Below are positions 11,914 through 21,200 of a stretch of DNA of 34,013 bases, piece after piece. Below the pieces are notes generated by a model that did no database searches, had not been told where the DNA came from, and saw nothing but the letters and a program-made list of their open reading frames with translations. The DNA comes from Linderina pennispora. Its lineage: Eukaryota; Kickxellomycota; Kickxellomycetes; Kickxellales; Kickxellaceae. Made by a program: the position numbers and the translations under genes. The stretch covers positions 1 to 34,013 of the forward strand of contig NW_024468352.1 of assembly GCF_002104995.1 (NCBI RefSeq). The letters run 5' to 3'. Each line of letters opens with the position of its first letter. The first letter of the stretch is position 1.

Positions 11914-12494
11914 TCAGTACTTTGTGGCAGTCGTGTCGTATGAGGCGTTGCCAACACCCTCACCTTCGGTCGTCTGGCGGTAGTAGTTATGCGCCTGGTC
12001 GGGCTCCTGGCGCTTTCTGCGGTGCTCCTTCTTCGACTTGTGCTTCTTGTGGAGCTTGTTTGCGCCCACCAGCAATGCTAGGGCCGCAACACCTGCGAAT
12101 GGCAATCTTCTTGTTCTACTCACAGTAATTGGACAAGGGGTATGTAGGATTACCTGATCACTATGTCATGCACATATGCGGAATATAGATATCATGTGCC
12201 ATCAACAGGGGTTGTCAATTTTTTTCACCACTTACATCGTACTCGGGTATGTAGTGCTCGCCGTACTGGGCCGTCCAGGTGGGGGTCGGGCCTCTTGCGG
12301 AAAAAATCGGTGAATCCACGGTCGCCATCCTCGTCGGCGTACTCGCCGGTGTACTCGCCAGCAGCAGTATGCTGCTCGGCTGTCTGCCACATTGTCGTAC
12401 GTGGCTGACTCGCCCTTGTTGTGTGCATCGGCGGGCGGGCCGTACCCGTGGCTGTAGGCCTGGGCAGTTTCCTGGCGTTCTGGTATGAAGACAT
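11914..12494 (-). CDS. Small Tyr/Gly-rich protein with hydrophobic segment and basic tail
   Basis: Family not recognised. The ATG at 12494 opens MSSYQNAQETAQAYSHGYG, a polar, Tyr- and Ala-rich N-terminus, then GEYTGEYADEDGDRGFTDFF. A 120-nt intron (12116-12235, GTAAGT...GAGTAG) follows EYD. The second exon encodes a hydrophobic stretch FAGVAALALLVGA and a strongly basic run (KLHKKHKSKKEHRRKR), ending in another Tyr/Gly-rich part. Length is about 145 residues. Four small breaks (12474-12475 one base short; 12366-12370; 12271-12272; 12108-12109) must be bridged, so the exact protein is uncertain. The pattern resembles small fungal proteins with a DRG-x-hydrophobic-HKKHK arrangement. A minus-strand TATA-like CTATAAG lies about 127 bp upstream. 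Confidence 0.6.
12116..12235 (-). other. Intron of the small Tyr/Gly-rich protein gene
   Basis: Donor GTAAGT after the GAT codon at 12236-12238, acceptor GTGAGTAG ending at 12116. In-frame stops in this segment require its removal. Confidence 0.65.
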
Positions 12495-12619
12495 GGTAGG
12501 CTTGGGATCAGTAGGTTTTCGACTAGTGGGTAGAAGAAAAAGATATGGTGTTTGAGGAGAAAAAAGCAGGAGTGGTATTTCAAGGCACCCAAAAAAATTG
12601 TGCTGGTTGCCTCTCCTGC

Positions 12620-12626
12620 TCTTATA
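12620..12626 (-). promoter_or_regulatory. TATA-like box (minus strand)
   Basis: CTATAAG on the minus strand, about 127 bp upstream of the ATG at 12494. The spacing matches other TATA genes in this window. Confidence 0.5.
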
Positions 12627-14062
12627 GAGCCGGCCAGCACGGGGGGGGTTTCTGCACACGCAAGGTTGTCAACAATCTAGCTTGTCCCACCAAAGTAACG
12701 GCAAATCCACACGAAAAAAAACCCACATACCAGCTTGCTGCATCGGCGTTTGGTGAATGCTGGCAAAGTGAAGGAAAATGGCCAGTCGAGGCATAATAGG
12801 GTTGACGTGTCTCCCCGGAGAATCCACATGACGTAGCCATGTCATGACAAACCCAAATGTACCCTCTGCCACAGGCTCTTGTCAAGCATGCTGTCTGCCC
12901 TCATGCCCGTCCATGGACGATTGGGTGGGAATCGCTGGCCGCACAACCCACACAAAATCATCATGCAGCATGCACCGTGTCCCATGGGTGCTTGCAGCGC
13001 GCAATCTCCGTCGCCCTTTTTTTCGCTCTTCAGGACAGCTGAATGCTACCTGGTTGCTGCATCCGTTTTTGGGGGCTGGGCGTGTGATACACGGCACTTT
13101 CCGGCGCCAAAACTGCTGCTCTAGCAAGGAAATGTACAGTTGACTGCTGGTTCTGAGGAAATCAGCATTTTTTTCTGCGGCCAGCTGAGCGCCAGCATCT
13201 TTGATCAGCTGTCAAAGGATGCAGTGCTGGCGTTTCTGTTTCTCCAGCCAACAAGACGGCAATACTACTCCCCGCTTTTTGACAGGTGCGGAGTGCGTGG
13301 AGAGCGCATGAGCGCAGCAGCTGGCGATTGTTGCAGATGCTCCTCCTAGCCTTGTACATTGCCACCCCACTGGTACTGTGTCTGACGCAAAATCCCAATT
13401 AAGATGCCACCTGCTGGATTACAGAAATTAGGCAATAGACGCTCGTTTGGATTTTACCATGTCATGACCTCCCTTGGCAAGGTAGGCCGTGCCTGCCAAA
13501 TCAGCTTTCCACACATGCCCTTCGACAGGAGTCAGCCATCCCAAGCCCAGGTTGCCAAGCATACGAGCCTTGCCATGAAAGCAAAATTACCCTTCCACCT
13601 CATCAGAGGACAGCCACACATTCGCATGGCAATGTGCAGCTCCCTAGGACAAAAAATTGTTGATTTAGCTACATTTTTGACATGGTGAAAGTATATGCGT
13701 ATCACTACAGCCCCCACGAGGACCTGTGAAGCAAGTCGGGCCGAATCTGGCCGAGCAGAGCATTAGCGTAATCTTAACCAAGCTCGTGGCAGTGGAATCA
13801 TTCATAAAACGAGGTCCCAGGCTCATGGCGAGGATTCATTCATAGTTGAATGCCAATCTTTCGAACTCTATTTCTCGGATTAACAGACATGCTTGTGACA
13901 GTCGCCGACTCCTGAACTCTCTTCAGAGAACTGGCTCTTAGTCTTCAAGCCTCTATTAGCTATTTGACAACACACTTTCTTTTTCATTCTCTGTTTGACA
14001 ATTTACTCAGCATTTGGTAGCATTGTATTTACTACTGGACGTACACTTCCACGACTAACACC
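12627..14062. other. Intergenic interval
   Basis: No gene is supported here. It contains two bZIP-type TGACGT half sites (12802-12807, 12829-12834), a repeated 12-mer CCATGTCATGAC (12837-12848 and 13457-13468) built around the palindrome GTCATGAC, and a TATA-like CATAAAA near 13803. A G8 run lies at 12641-12648. Confidence 0.5.
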
Positions 14063-14788
14063 ATGAAGATGATTATTGAGGCGAAAGACAGGTTGGTTGG
14101 CTCTGGCAGCTGGGTTATGACTCTGAATATGTGCTTCGCGATCACCATTTACCTCAGATATCTCATTGGTGAATACACGTTTCACCGGCTGATACGACTG
14201 TCGGAGGACATAAGCTACATTCCACAACGGGTCAATATCGGTTTCAATAATATCAACCCGCAGCACATCAAAGAAGATGGTTTGAAAAACAAGAGGCTTC
14301 TGCGTTGTCTTCCAGGAATTCTGGCCTTCAAGGCCGAATACTAGGGGAGGAATATCTTTGTGGAATATGCTTACAGCGAGGACAAGGTGACGGCTCTCAC
14401 CGTTGAATCGACGATAGGATTGGACTTCCTCCTTAAGCACCCATGCATACAGGAGTACCTCGGCATCGTAGCGAATGGCTTGGTCTCAGAATACCTTGAT
14501 AGAAAGATGCTTTCGACACCGGAGAGTTTATCGAATGTAGGGAAAGGCAGATGTTTTGAAACGCTCAAGGTACTTCACAATCAGAGGATGGCTCACGGCG
14601 ACTTGGGACCGCAAACCATCATGGTTAACAGAGATATGGCCAAGTCAATCGACTTTTCGTATGCATACAGCAAGAAATGGGATATCGACAGTGTATACAA
14701 AGGCAGCTACAATCGTCCCGCTCCTGCTATCAAAGTCGAAAAGCTAACAGAATATCTGAAGAAACTATTATCAGTAGATAATGCGTGA
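14063..14788 (+). pseudogene. Protein-kinase-like gene interrupted by an in-frame TAG
   Basis: One frame runs from an ATG in good context (CACCATGAAG) to 14788, broken only by TAG at 14341-14343. The second half has a kinase C-lobe signature: TLKVLHNQRMAHGDLGPQTI, then a SIDFSYA element. This is the H-G-D-L...N and DFG region of FunK1-like or atypical eukaryotic kinases. The catalytic-loop Asn is replaced by Thr (HGDLGPQT) and DFG reads DFS, so even without the stop it may be a pseudokinase. The first half has no clear N-lobe motif. It could be a decayed copy, a start at 14360, or a stop created by a sequence error. There are no frameshifts, unlike the neighbouring conserved genes. Confidence 0.5.
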
Positions 14789-14974
14789 ATTTCTTATATT
14801 TGGCACTAGTTGTGTTATTTTACTAGAAATACTCTGCTCGCGATGCGAGCTCGGCTGCTAGTCAGCATGGGTTGACACGTCGATAAGGGCATCACGGCGA
14901 ACCGATCATTTGAACGTGCCGGATGGTTGTTGGTGCAATGTCGATCATGGACATCTCCTGTCTTGGTGGCCTGC

Positions 14975-15329
14975 TCAGCGCAGGCGCTTCAGCGCTGGTT
15001 CGCTGCTGCTGGCAGCAGAACCGCCCGCTGCTGCACGCCTCTTGCGCGGCCTCTTTGTTGTAGGGGTGGTGCCAGAAGCATCAGCAGCAATGGCCGTAAA
15101 GCGACGGAACCGTTCAGGAATACTGCCTGAATCACAGAGTGACTGGAAAATGAGCCTGAAGTTTAGAACTGCTGCGAGGTCGTCTTGTATATAGGTAAAG
15201 ATAGCCACATAGGCCAGGTGTCAGAGGTACAATAAGCTGCGATCGGTGTGATTGCACATCTCCGTTTGACATCTCAATTGACTCACTGCTAGAACTACTC
15301 TCGTTATCGGCTGCTTTGCGGACTGTCAT
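14975..15329 (-). CDS. Hypothetical Ser-rich protein with nuclear-localisation-like run
   Basis: Not recognised. The ATG at 15329 opens an N-terminus with a Ser run (NESSSSSESIEMS). After removing one base of the pair at 15214-15215, the frame continues into AYVAIFTYIQDDLAAVLNF and FQSLCDSGSIPERFRRFTA, which look like amphipathic helices. It ends in a basic run TKRPRKRR and KRLR that could act as a nuclear localisation signal. Total is about 117 residues. The open frame extends a little upstream of the ATG to a TAG at 15381-15383 (minus strand) that could also be a splice acceptor, so a further 5' exon is possible. Coding status is uncertain. Confidence 0.35.
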
Positions 15330-15895
15330 GGCATCGACATGCCAGGCGTCACTGACTGTATAATAAAGGGAATGGCTAGCCTAGTGGTCTGGACAATGCG
15401 TGGAGTAATATGTACCGGTAACTACTTGGCTTTTTTCCTTTTCATAACCTCAATCTCAATGTACCATCAACAAAACAAATGCAATGTTGCCAACCATTCC
15501 ACTTCTAACTACATTCCTTAGACAGCTATCGTATATTAGTCTGTCTTTGTTTACACTCTAACAGTGGACTATTTTACGTCTATTACCAATAACGCCACAA
15601 GTTGCTCTCATTGGTGTCCGTTTGGTCAACTTACATGGCGTAGCCATGCTAGACGCCGCTAGGTATGCAACAGCACTACGCCACATAGAATAACCCACCC
15701 ACTAACGAATAAATAGTATTCTCAACTGCTGGTGGCGTATATATATACCGCAAGTGTTGCTAACAGCTTTTTGTAAGCAAAGCCACAGCACTCGCAAGAT
15801 ATGAACAATATTATAACTTCCCAGTATATCAAACATCCATGCTGCCTACGGGGGCTTGGTAACATGGATGTGCTGAAAGTTACCGAGTCAGATTC
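15330..15895. other. Intergenic / upstream region of the small secreted protein
   Basis: No gene is supported. It contains an alternating TATATATATA tract near 15738 and a 9-bp perfect inverted repeat ACATCCATG / CATGGATGT (15833-15841 and 15863-15871). Confidence 0.5.
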
Positions 15896-15903
15896 TTATA
15901 AAT
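15896..15903 (+). promoter_or_regulatory. TATA-like box of the small secreted protein gene
   Basis: TTATAAAT, 79 bp upstream of the start at 15975, followed by a T/C-rich leader. Confidence 0.5.
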
Positions 15904-15974
15904 TCTATCTGTTATGACCACAGATCTAAGATTCAGTATCTCTCCTTCAATCCCTCAATCCTTTCTTTTTTGAA

Positions 15975-16316
15975 ATGAAGCTTTCCTCGATTTCGTTCGT
16001 AGGCCTGGCTCTTGGTCTCTCCAGCTCTGTTCTCTCCAAGCCGATGCAGCTGACCAACACTCAGTACGAATGCGTCAAAAACGCTTGGAACGGCAACCTT
16101 AGTGACATTGAGGATCGAATCCTTTCTATTGGTGGTAGCAATGATGTTACCGAAGAACAGTTCGATGCTCTTAGTGAAGTTGTCGAGGGAGATGAAGACA
16201 GCGGATACAATGTTATATCGAACCCTACCAAATCAAGCGTAGAGGGTGTGCTTGGAGTGTTCAGTGCTTCAGACCGCAGTGAATTCTTTTCTGACTGCAA
16301 GATTGAGGCAAAATAG
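15975..16316 (+). CDS. Small secreted protein
   Basis: A 113-residue protein with a clear signal peptide: MKLSS, then hydrophobic ISFVGLALGLSSSVL, with probable cleavage after Ser near residue 21 (LS|KP). The mature part is acidic, about 92 residues, with only two cysteines (C33 and C109) that could form one disulphide linking the two ends. No known domain was recognised. The frame is uninterrupted, the ATG has an A at -3, and an AATAAA polyadenylation signal lies at 16324-16329, so a short independent mRNA is likely. It could be a small secreted effector-like or cell-surface protein; function unknown. Confidence 0.72.
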   Translation: MKLSSISFVGLALGLSSSVLSKPMQLTNTQYECVKNAWNGNLSDIEDRILSIGGSNDVTEEQFDALSEVVEGDEDSGYNVISNPTKSSVEGVLGVFSASDRSEFFSDCKIEAK

Positions 16317-16505
16317 ATAGTTCAATAAAGCTGACTGAACCATTTTGCACTGATATACATACTGACTTAATGGAATAGGTATATCAAGAAGCCAATATTG
16401 CCTCCAATACTATATACGCTTTCAGGGTTAGACAGATATATATTTACCAACGAGGCTCTTCACATAAGAATGAGCAATCTACAAGGATTTGTACAAAGCG
16501 ACTAT

Positions 16506-16844
16506 CTATCTGGTTGCAACTACTTGTGGTGAAGTTGGCGGGGACAGAGAGTCAATATATGGCGGCGGCTGGTTTGATCGACCGGTGTATGGAGGAGGTA
16601 AACTAGCCTCTTCATCACCAAGATCAGCTTCAGCCAACTGATCGTGCAGAGGGCCTTGCGTGTCAGCGAGAGATGGCCGAGTGGCTTCAGTTGTGTATGT
16701 ACTGGCTGAGATCCTCAGCTTGCTGCGACCCGGTGCCCGAGTAAAGCGCGAGAAACACACCGAGAGCATGATACACAGCGGAATTCCTAGCGACAAACAC
16801 ACAATTATTACTACAATGGTGGTGCTCGAAGTCACTTGGCCCAT
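16506..16844 (-). CDS. Single-pass membrane protein with two PPPY motifs
   Basis: A 112-residue protein from the ATG at 16844: a very short N-terminus, one strong transmembrane helix at about residues 9-29 (TIVVIIVCLSLGIPLCIML), a basic juxtamembrane stretch (RFTRAPGRSKLR) and an acidic, Pro-rich tail. PPPY occurs at 83-86 and 93-96. PPxY motifs bind the WW domains of Nedd4/Rsp5 ubiquitin ligases, so an adaptor role in ubiquitin-dependent sorting of membrane proteins is plausible (inference). The basic run after the helix predicts a cytosolic C-terminus. An in-frame ATG at 16898 would add 18 residues without an obvious role. It is transcribed away from the C2CD5-like gene. Confidence 0.68.
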   Translation of the reverse strand: MGQVTSSTTIVVIIVCLSLGIPLCIMLSVCFSRFTRAPGRSKLRISASTYTTEATRPSLADTQGPLHDQLAEADLGDEEASLPPPYTGRSNQPPPYIDSLSPPTSPQVVATR

Positions 16845-17252
16845 GGTTATAGGTAGGGAATGAGGTTTGCAAGGTGTGGAGGAGATCATGAAACCCACTG
16901 ACGTTGGTTGGTTTTAACATCTAGATTTCTTTGCCGGCCTGGTACTATACCAAAACACGCCTGGCGATAATGGCAACTAGGTGACGCCAGAGGTGGCATA
17001 GACGCCGGAGATGAGGGCGGCACAATTGGCACACCCTTCCATATCCAGAGATCTAGACCAACATGCGTAGTTGGCCAGCGATCGTCGTCCGGAATAGATG
17101 CGGGGGGATTGGGAGAACAAAAGACGAGTCCCAAAAAGAACTGCTCGGCAGTGATGGTGGTACACCGGGCGCAAGACCTGCAGGCAAACAACAAAACAAC
17201 GCCATACGCAGTCCTTGCTATACCCACCCCCCCTTTTTTTTTTTTAATCCTA
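16845..17252. other. Divergent intergenic region
   Basis: Lies between the PPPY protein gene (-) and the C2CD5-like gene (+). No TATA box was seen. A C-run followed by a T-run (about 17225-17245) directly precedes the C2CD5-like start. Confidence 0.5.
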
Positions 17253-20200
17253 ATGCCCTGCCTCCTGAAGATAAAGATTATTCGTGCGCGGTCACTGCCA
17301 GTCATGGACCGGCAGTCGTCAAAGGCCGACGCATACGTGGAGATTCGGTTTGCAAACCAGTACCCGCTACGCACCTCGATCGCGCGCAAGACGCTCGACC
17401 CGGTGTGGAATGAGGACTTCCGGCTCGAAGTAAACGACGACGCATACTTGCAGAACGAGCCACTGGAGCTGCGGCTACTCGACTATGACAGCATTACAGC
17501 CAACGACCTGATCGGCTCGGTGTACATCGACCTGAACTCGCTGCTGACCGATGAGTTCAAAATCGAAGACTTTGCTGGCAGCCGTAGCAGTAGTGATGAC
17601 GAGAGTAGCCATAGCTCGTGCTGCAGCAGCAACAGCAGCAACAGCAGCAGCAGTGGCATCGAGGTTGGCCGGCACGGCGAGCGACTGCCGGCTACGCCAG
17701 ATGCAGGTGATGGTGAGCAGGTAAATAGCGGACACAGCCACGACGACCGCTCGGAGGCTGGTCGTAATGTGGTGCAGTCGTCGCACGAGAGCTTTATTGG
17801 CGAGACAACGGGTGTGCCGACAACGTATACACGGACACTGGGCGGGTGGTTTCCCATCTACGACACGGTGGTGGGGATCCGTGGCGAGCTACAGTTCCAG
17901 ATAATCCTGCAGTACTTTGGCGACGTCAATCCGTTCAACAACTCGTCGGCCGGAATCCAGGTGTTCTCATCGCCGACGCCCTCGCTCCCGCAGGCGATCA
18001 AGATCGAGACGCTGGGGTTTATCAGCAGCATTGCCACGCAGATCGACCCCGAGTACCACTGGACCGACAATTTCCGCACGCCACGTGCCACAAACGAGGC
18101 GCGCGTCAGGGTGCTGCATAAGCTGGCCGGCTTGCTCCGCCGCCGCATGGGCCGCAAGGCGCAGGAGCTAGGGGCCAATGCGATTATCGGGTACAAGCAG
18201 TCGTTTGACTTTGAGATCGAGGAGCACACAATCACTGGGCGGGTGGTGGGCACGGCCGTCAGGGTCGGGTCGAGCCACGGGAAGCGCCGCACAACCCCGA
18301 CTGCCGGCGCCATGGGCGATATGCCGTCGCCAACTCAGGCGCCATTGCCGCATGCGGTGACGATTGGGCCGCCGCCGCCTCTTTCGCTGATGGATAGCCA
18401 GGGCGGACAGCGCGACAGGCGGCCCAGTGAGCGAACCAGCGGGTCGTCGGATAGCGAGTGTGATCGCGGTTCAGAAACATCGTCGATTGGCACCAAATCG
18501 ACCGGCAGCAGTCTGTCGACCAGCTCATTGCAGAGCGCCGACAATGCGCGAAACCAAAAGAAGGCTGCGGCATGTGAGATCCTGACCTTCAAGGCGTTTC
18601 CGCCAGGCATGATCCATCGGCTCGGCGGCCTGGTGTCGGCTACATCGATCAAGCTGCTGGAGAACGACCAGAGCCGTACGCGTGAGCTGTGGTTCGACGA
18701 CCTGCGGGCCGAGATCAAGCACCATGCGCTGGCTATCGGGTGCTCGCACATTATCGGATACAACGAGCAGGTCACGATCCGCGACGAGATCATCGTGCTT
18801 ATTGCGTATGGCACGGCAGCAGTGCTTGAGCTCAACGCCGAGCTGCCTGCTATTCCAGACCAGATTATGCACCAGCTGCCAGAGCACTCGGACGACCATA
18901 TCCTGGAGCACCCATTGTCAATGCACAACAATACCGGCAAGCAGACGCAGCCAATGACGCCGCTAGACACGCACCAGACCCAGCAGAACCAACAGCAGCA
19001 TCAGCATTTGAAGCCGCTGGGGTGCCGCATGTGCCATGCCTCACACGACCGGTTGCAGCTGCCATACCCGATGCGGTTCTTCCGCTGCGGGTTCTGCCAG
19101 AAAAAGGCGGTGCCCGAGATCCTCCTGTCGACCACCGACATTCCCGTTGAGCTCGACGTGATTGACGGCGAGTCGTGTCTGATCGAAGCGCATATATGCA
19201 GGCCTGGGTCCAAAGCAGGCGGAGCCAACAACCCGGCCCGGCCCGAAATTCCCGATGGTGAGCAGCGCGAGGGCGAGCGGCGGTGGTTCGGGTTCGGCAA
19301 GCGGCAGGCAGCCAATGGCGAGGCCAAGCTTAGCGGCGAAGCCTACGCAGCGCACATCAGCAACGCTCTGCCGTTCATCCACTACGACCTGCACCGGCAG
19401 CTCCTGTACAAGCTGAGCGTGCATGGCATGAATGCAATCTTTGGGCTCAAATACCAGTTCTCGATCGGCGAGGATATGATTATTGCTGTTGCCACGGGCA
19501 CTGCCGTCTACGTCACTGGGCTGCCGACGCCTGGCCCGCTGCACATTAAGCGCAACATCGATGTGCTGGATGAGGAGGATAGGTCCTTTATCCGGATCCA
19601 GGACCGGATCATGCAGCTGTCCAATGCTAATCGACGCAGGCTGGACCGGGCGTTCCGCAAGAAGCGGCGGGCAATGCTCCGGCTGCGCGAGCAGCAGCAG
19701 CGGGAGAACAACCAGCCACTTGCAGGCATGCAGCTGAAACGGGGCGACTTTGCTGTATCGCGTGCCCGGCGCAGACGCAGACGTACTAGTGGAGCCAAGC
19801 ATTCGGGTTCGAGCGACGGCGAGGATAGCGGTGATGGTCGGCAGCCAGGCAATGCCGGGCCAGCAGGACATAGCGATTTGAGCGCTGACTCGGACTCGGA
19901 CCGGGATGACTCGTCAGGCAAATCGAGCAGGGCGGAGCGGAGGCGGCGACGCAATATTCGAGCTCGCGTTGCGGTGCAGATTGACGATGATGCAGACGAG
20001 GACCTGATGGCAGCTCTTTTAGACGTGCCGCTGCCGCCGTCGGTCCTCGTGTGCAATGTCGAGAGACCACCGGCGTTCCGGCACTTTGTCATCCCGGAGC
20101 TTGTGGACGACGGGCAGTGCCTGCTGGAGGACATTGATCTCTCGTCGTCATCGTCGTCATCATCATCATCATCGTCGTCGTCGGGGTCCACCGACACTGA

Positions 20201-21017
20201 CTCGACATCAAGCACCGACTCATCGACTAGCATGGCCATGCATAGACTACGCGACATGGACCCGGACCAGATCCAGACGATTGTAATGGTCAAGCGCGCA
20301 ACGGTGGATCCGTACAGCAAGCACCCGAACCGGCAGCTGGCGGAGCTGTTCAGCAACATCTACACGGACCTGTACATGACGCTGGTGTACTTTGAGCTGT
20401 GCGCCATAGTGGGCATCGACTACAACGTGCAGGTGATGGACGACGAGCCACACGACGTGCAGGTGGTGCTATCGGCGACCATCGTCGGCCAGTGCGACGT
20501 GGTTCTGCCGCGGTATTCCATCAACGCACACCTCTCGCACGACGCGTCGCATGTGATGAGCCAGGCGGTGAATGTGGAGCTGGAGCGACAGACACTTCGT
20601 GTGGTGTCTTCTGATCTGATGCCTCACCCGATGTCGCCGGGGGGCAGCCGCATGTTCACGCCATCCCTGCGCTCCGACCATATCGAGATGGCCGATGGTC
20701 GTACACCCATAGCACTGACCACACTGTCATACCTGCCAAGGCGGACAATCACCGCACATGTTGGCCGGATTTCCCTTCATTTCGTGCAAGAGTCGTACAT
20801 TGACAGCCAGAGCAAGGGCCCCGTCGGCATGGGCGCCTTTGTGGTCAGCTTTGTCGCCGAGGTGCAGGCTGTGGTCCGCGCGCATGTTGCCGCAAGAGGC
20901 GGCATGGCGCTGGTCGCCCTGTGCGTCGAGTCGGTGCAGTTTGTCAGAGACGAGCGGAGCCACGCCTATGCCGCCCTGAGCGTCAGCGGCGATGTTGTCC
21001 GGTACACGCAGGAGTGA
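17253..21017 (+). CDS. C2CD5: C2CD5/CDP138-like C2-domain protein
   Basis: A 1254-residue uninterrupted ORF. The ATG at 17253 puts the C2 strand LLKIKIIRARSLPVMDR right at the N-terminus, as in animal C2CD5. The C2 domain continues through DPVWNEDFRLEVNDD and DYDSITANDLIGSVYIDL, is split by a Ser-rich insert of roughly 70-80 residues, and ends at GGWFPIYDTVVGIRGEL. Then come FRTPRATNEARVR, three YbjQ-like segments (near GRVVGTAVRVG, IVLIAYGTAAVLEL and MIIAVATGTAVYV), a C-x2-C...C-x2-C zinc-like site (C591, C594, C612, C615), LLDVPLPPS, and a C-terminal part ending SVSGDVVRYTQE. Order and end match mammalian C2CD5, which binds Ca2+ and phospholipid and acts in vesicle fusion. A 14-Ser tract is at 20142-20183. 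Confidence 0.87.
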   Translation: MPCLLKIKIIRARSLPVMDRQSSKADAYVEIRFANQYPLRTSIARKTLDPVWNEDFRLEVNDDAYLQNEPLELRLLDYDSITANDLIGSVYIDLNSLLTDEFKIEDFAGSRSSSDDESSHSSCCSSNSSNSSSSGIEVGRHGERLPATPDAGDGEQVNSGHSHDDRSEAGRNVVQSSHESFIGETTGVPTTYTRTLGGWFPIYDTVVGIRGELQFQIILQYFGDVNPFNNSSAGIQVFSSPTPSLPQAIKIETLGFISSIATQIDPEYHWTDNFRTPRATNEARVRVLHKLAGLLRRRMGRKAQELGANAIIGYKQSFDFEIEEHTITGRVVGTAVRVGSSHGKRRTTPTAGAMGDMPSPTQAPLPHAVTIGPPPPLSLMDSQGGQRDRRPSERTSGSSDSECDRGSETSSIGTKSTGSSLSTSSLQSADNARNQKKAAACEILTFKAFPPGMIHRLGGLVSATSIKLLENDQSRTRELWFDDLRAEIKHHALAIGCSHIIGYNEQVTIRDEIIVLIAYGTAAVLELNAELPAIPDQIMHQLPEHSDDHILEHPLSMHNNTGKQTQPMTPLDTHQTQQNQQQHQHLKPLGCRMCHASHDRLQLPYPMRFFRCGFCQKKAVPEILLSTTDIPVELDVIDGESCLIEAHICRPGSKAGGANNPARPEIPDGEQREGERRWFGFGKRQAANGEAKLSGEAYAAHISNALPFIHYDLHRQLLYKLSVHGMNAIFGLKYQFSIGEDMIIAVATGTAVYVTGLPTPGPLHIKRNIDVLDEEDRSFIRIQDRIMQLSNANRRRLDRAFRKKRRAMLRLREQQQRENNQPLAGMQLKRGDFAVSRARRRRRRTSGAKHSGSSDGEDSGDGRQPGNAGPAGHSDLSADSDSDRDDSSGKSSRAERRRRRNIRARVAVQIDDDADEDLMAALLDVPLPPSVLVCNVERPPAFRHFVIPELVDDGQCLLEDIDLSSSSSSSSSSSSSSGSTDTDSTSSTDSSTSMAMHRLRDMDPDQIQTIVMVKRATVDPYSKHPNRQLAELFSNIYTDLYMTLVYFELCAIVGIDYNVQVMDDEPHDVQVVLSATIVGQCDVVLPRYSINAHLSHDASHVMSQAVNVELERQTLRVVSSDLMPHPMSPGGSRMFTPSLRSDHIEMADGRTPIALTTLSYLPRRTITAHVGRISLHFVQESYIDSQSKGPVGMGAFVVSFVAEVQAVVRAHVAARGGMALVALCVESVQFVRDERSHAYAALSVSGDVVRYTQE
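20142..20183 (+). repeat. TCG/TCA microsatellite encoding 14 Ser
   Basis: Fourteen serine codons in a row, a mix of TCG and TCA, within the C2CD5-like gene. It is likely length-variable. Another frame reads as His/Arg and is not coding. Confidence 0.8.
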
Positions 21018-21095
21018 CTCTGCCAGTCTTCTTTTAGCCCGGTGCTTCTGGGTCGGATCAGGGTGCCCACTACTCGTGCGTCTTTTTTCTTCTGC

Positions 21096-21102
21096 TATAA
21101 AA
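21096..21102 (+). promoter_or_regulatory. TATA box of the ribokinase gene
   Basis: TATAAAA, 79 bp after the stop of the C2CD5-like gene and 105 bp before the ribokinase ATG, showing separate transcription. Confidence 0.75.
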
Positions 21103-21200
21103 GCCTGGGCCTGCCCACCCCCTGCCCATTCCTGCTCGACATCGTCACCGCCCCTTCCTTAAAAGACACGTCTTTTTCACCACTTTGTACTAGTAACATA

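Noticed and set aside
14003-14440. 145-codon open frame on the minus strand
   Set aside because: It overlaps the kinase-like frame, has no recognisable domain, and would leave the HGDL-bearing frame unexplained; treated as an antisense shadow.
16670-16740. tRNA-like D-arm GGCCGAGTGG, as in tRNA-Ser/Leu
   Set aside because: It lies on the strand opposite the PPPY protein gene, inside its coding sequence. No T-arm (GTTCGA...) or acceptor pairing follows.
17109-17252. 48-codon N-terminal extension of the C2CD5-like frame
   Set aside because: There is no conserved sequence before the C2 domain, and it crosses a poly-C/poly-T run. Homologues begin at the position of the ATG at 17253.
20056-20286. 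His-rich frame over the Ser tract
   Set aside because: It is the +1 shadow of the TCG/TCA serine repeat in the C2CD5-like gene.
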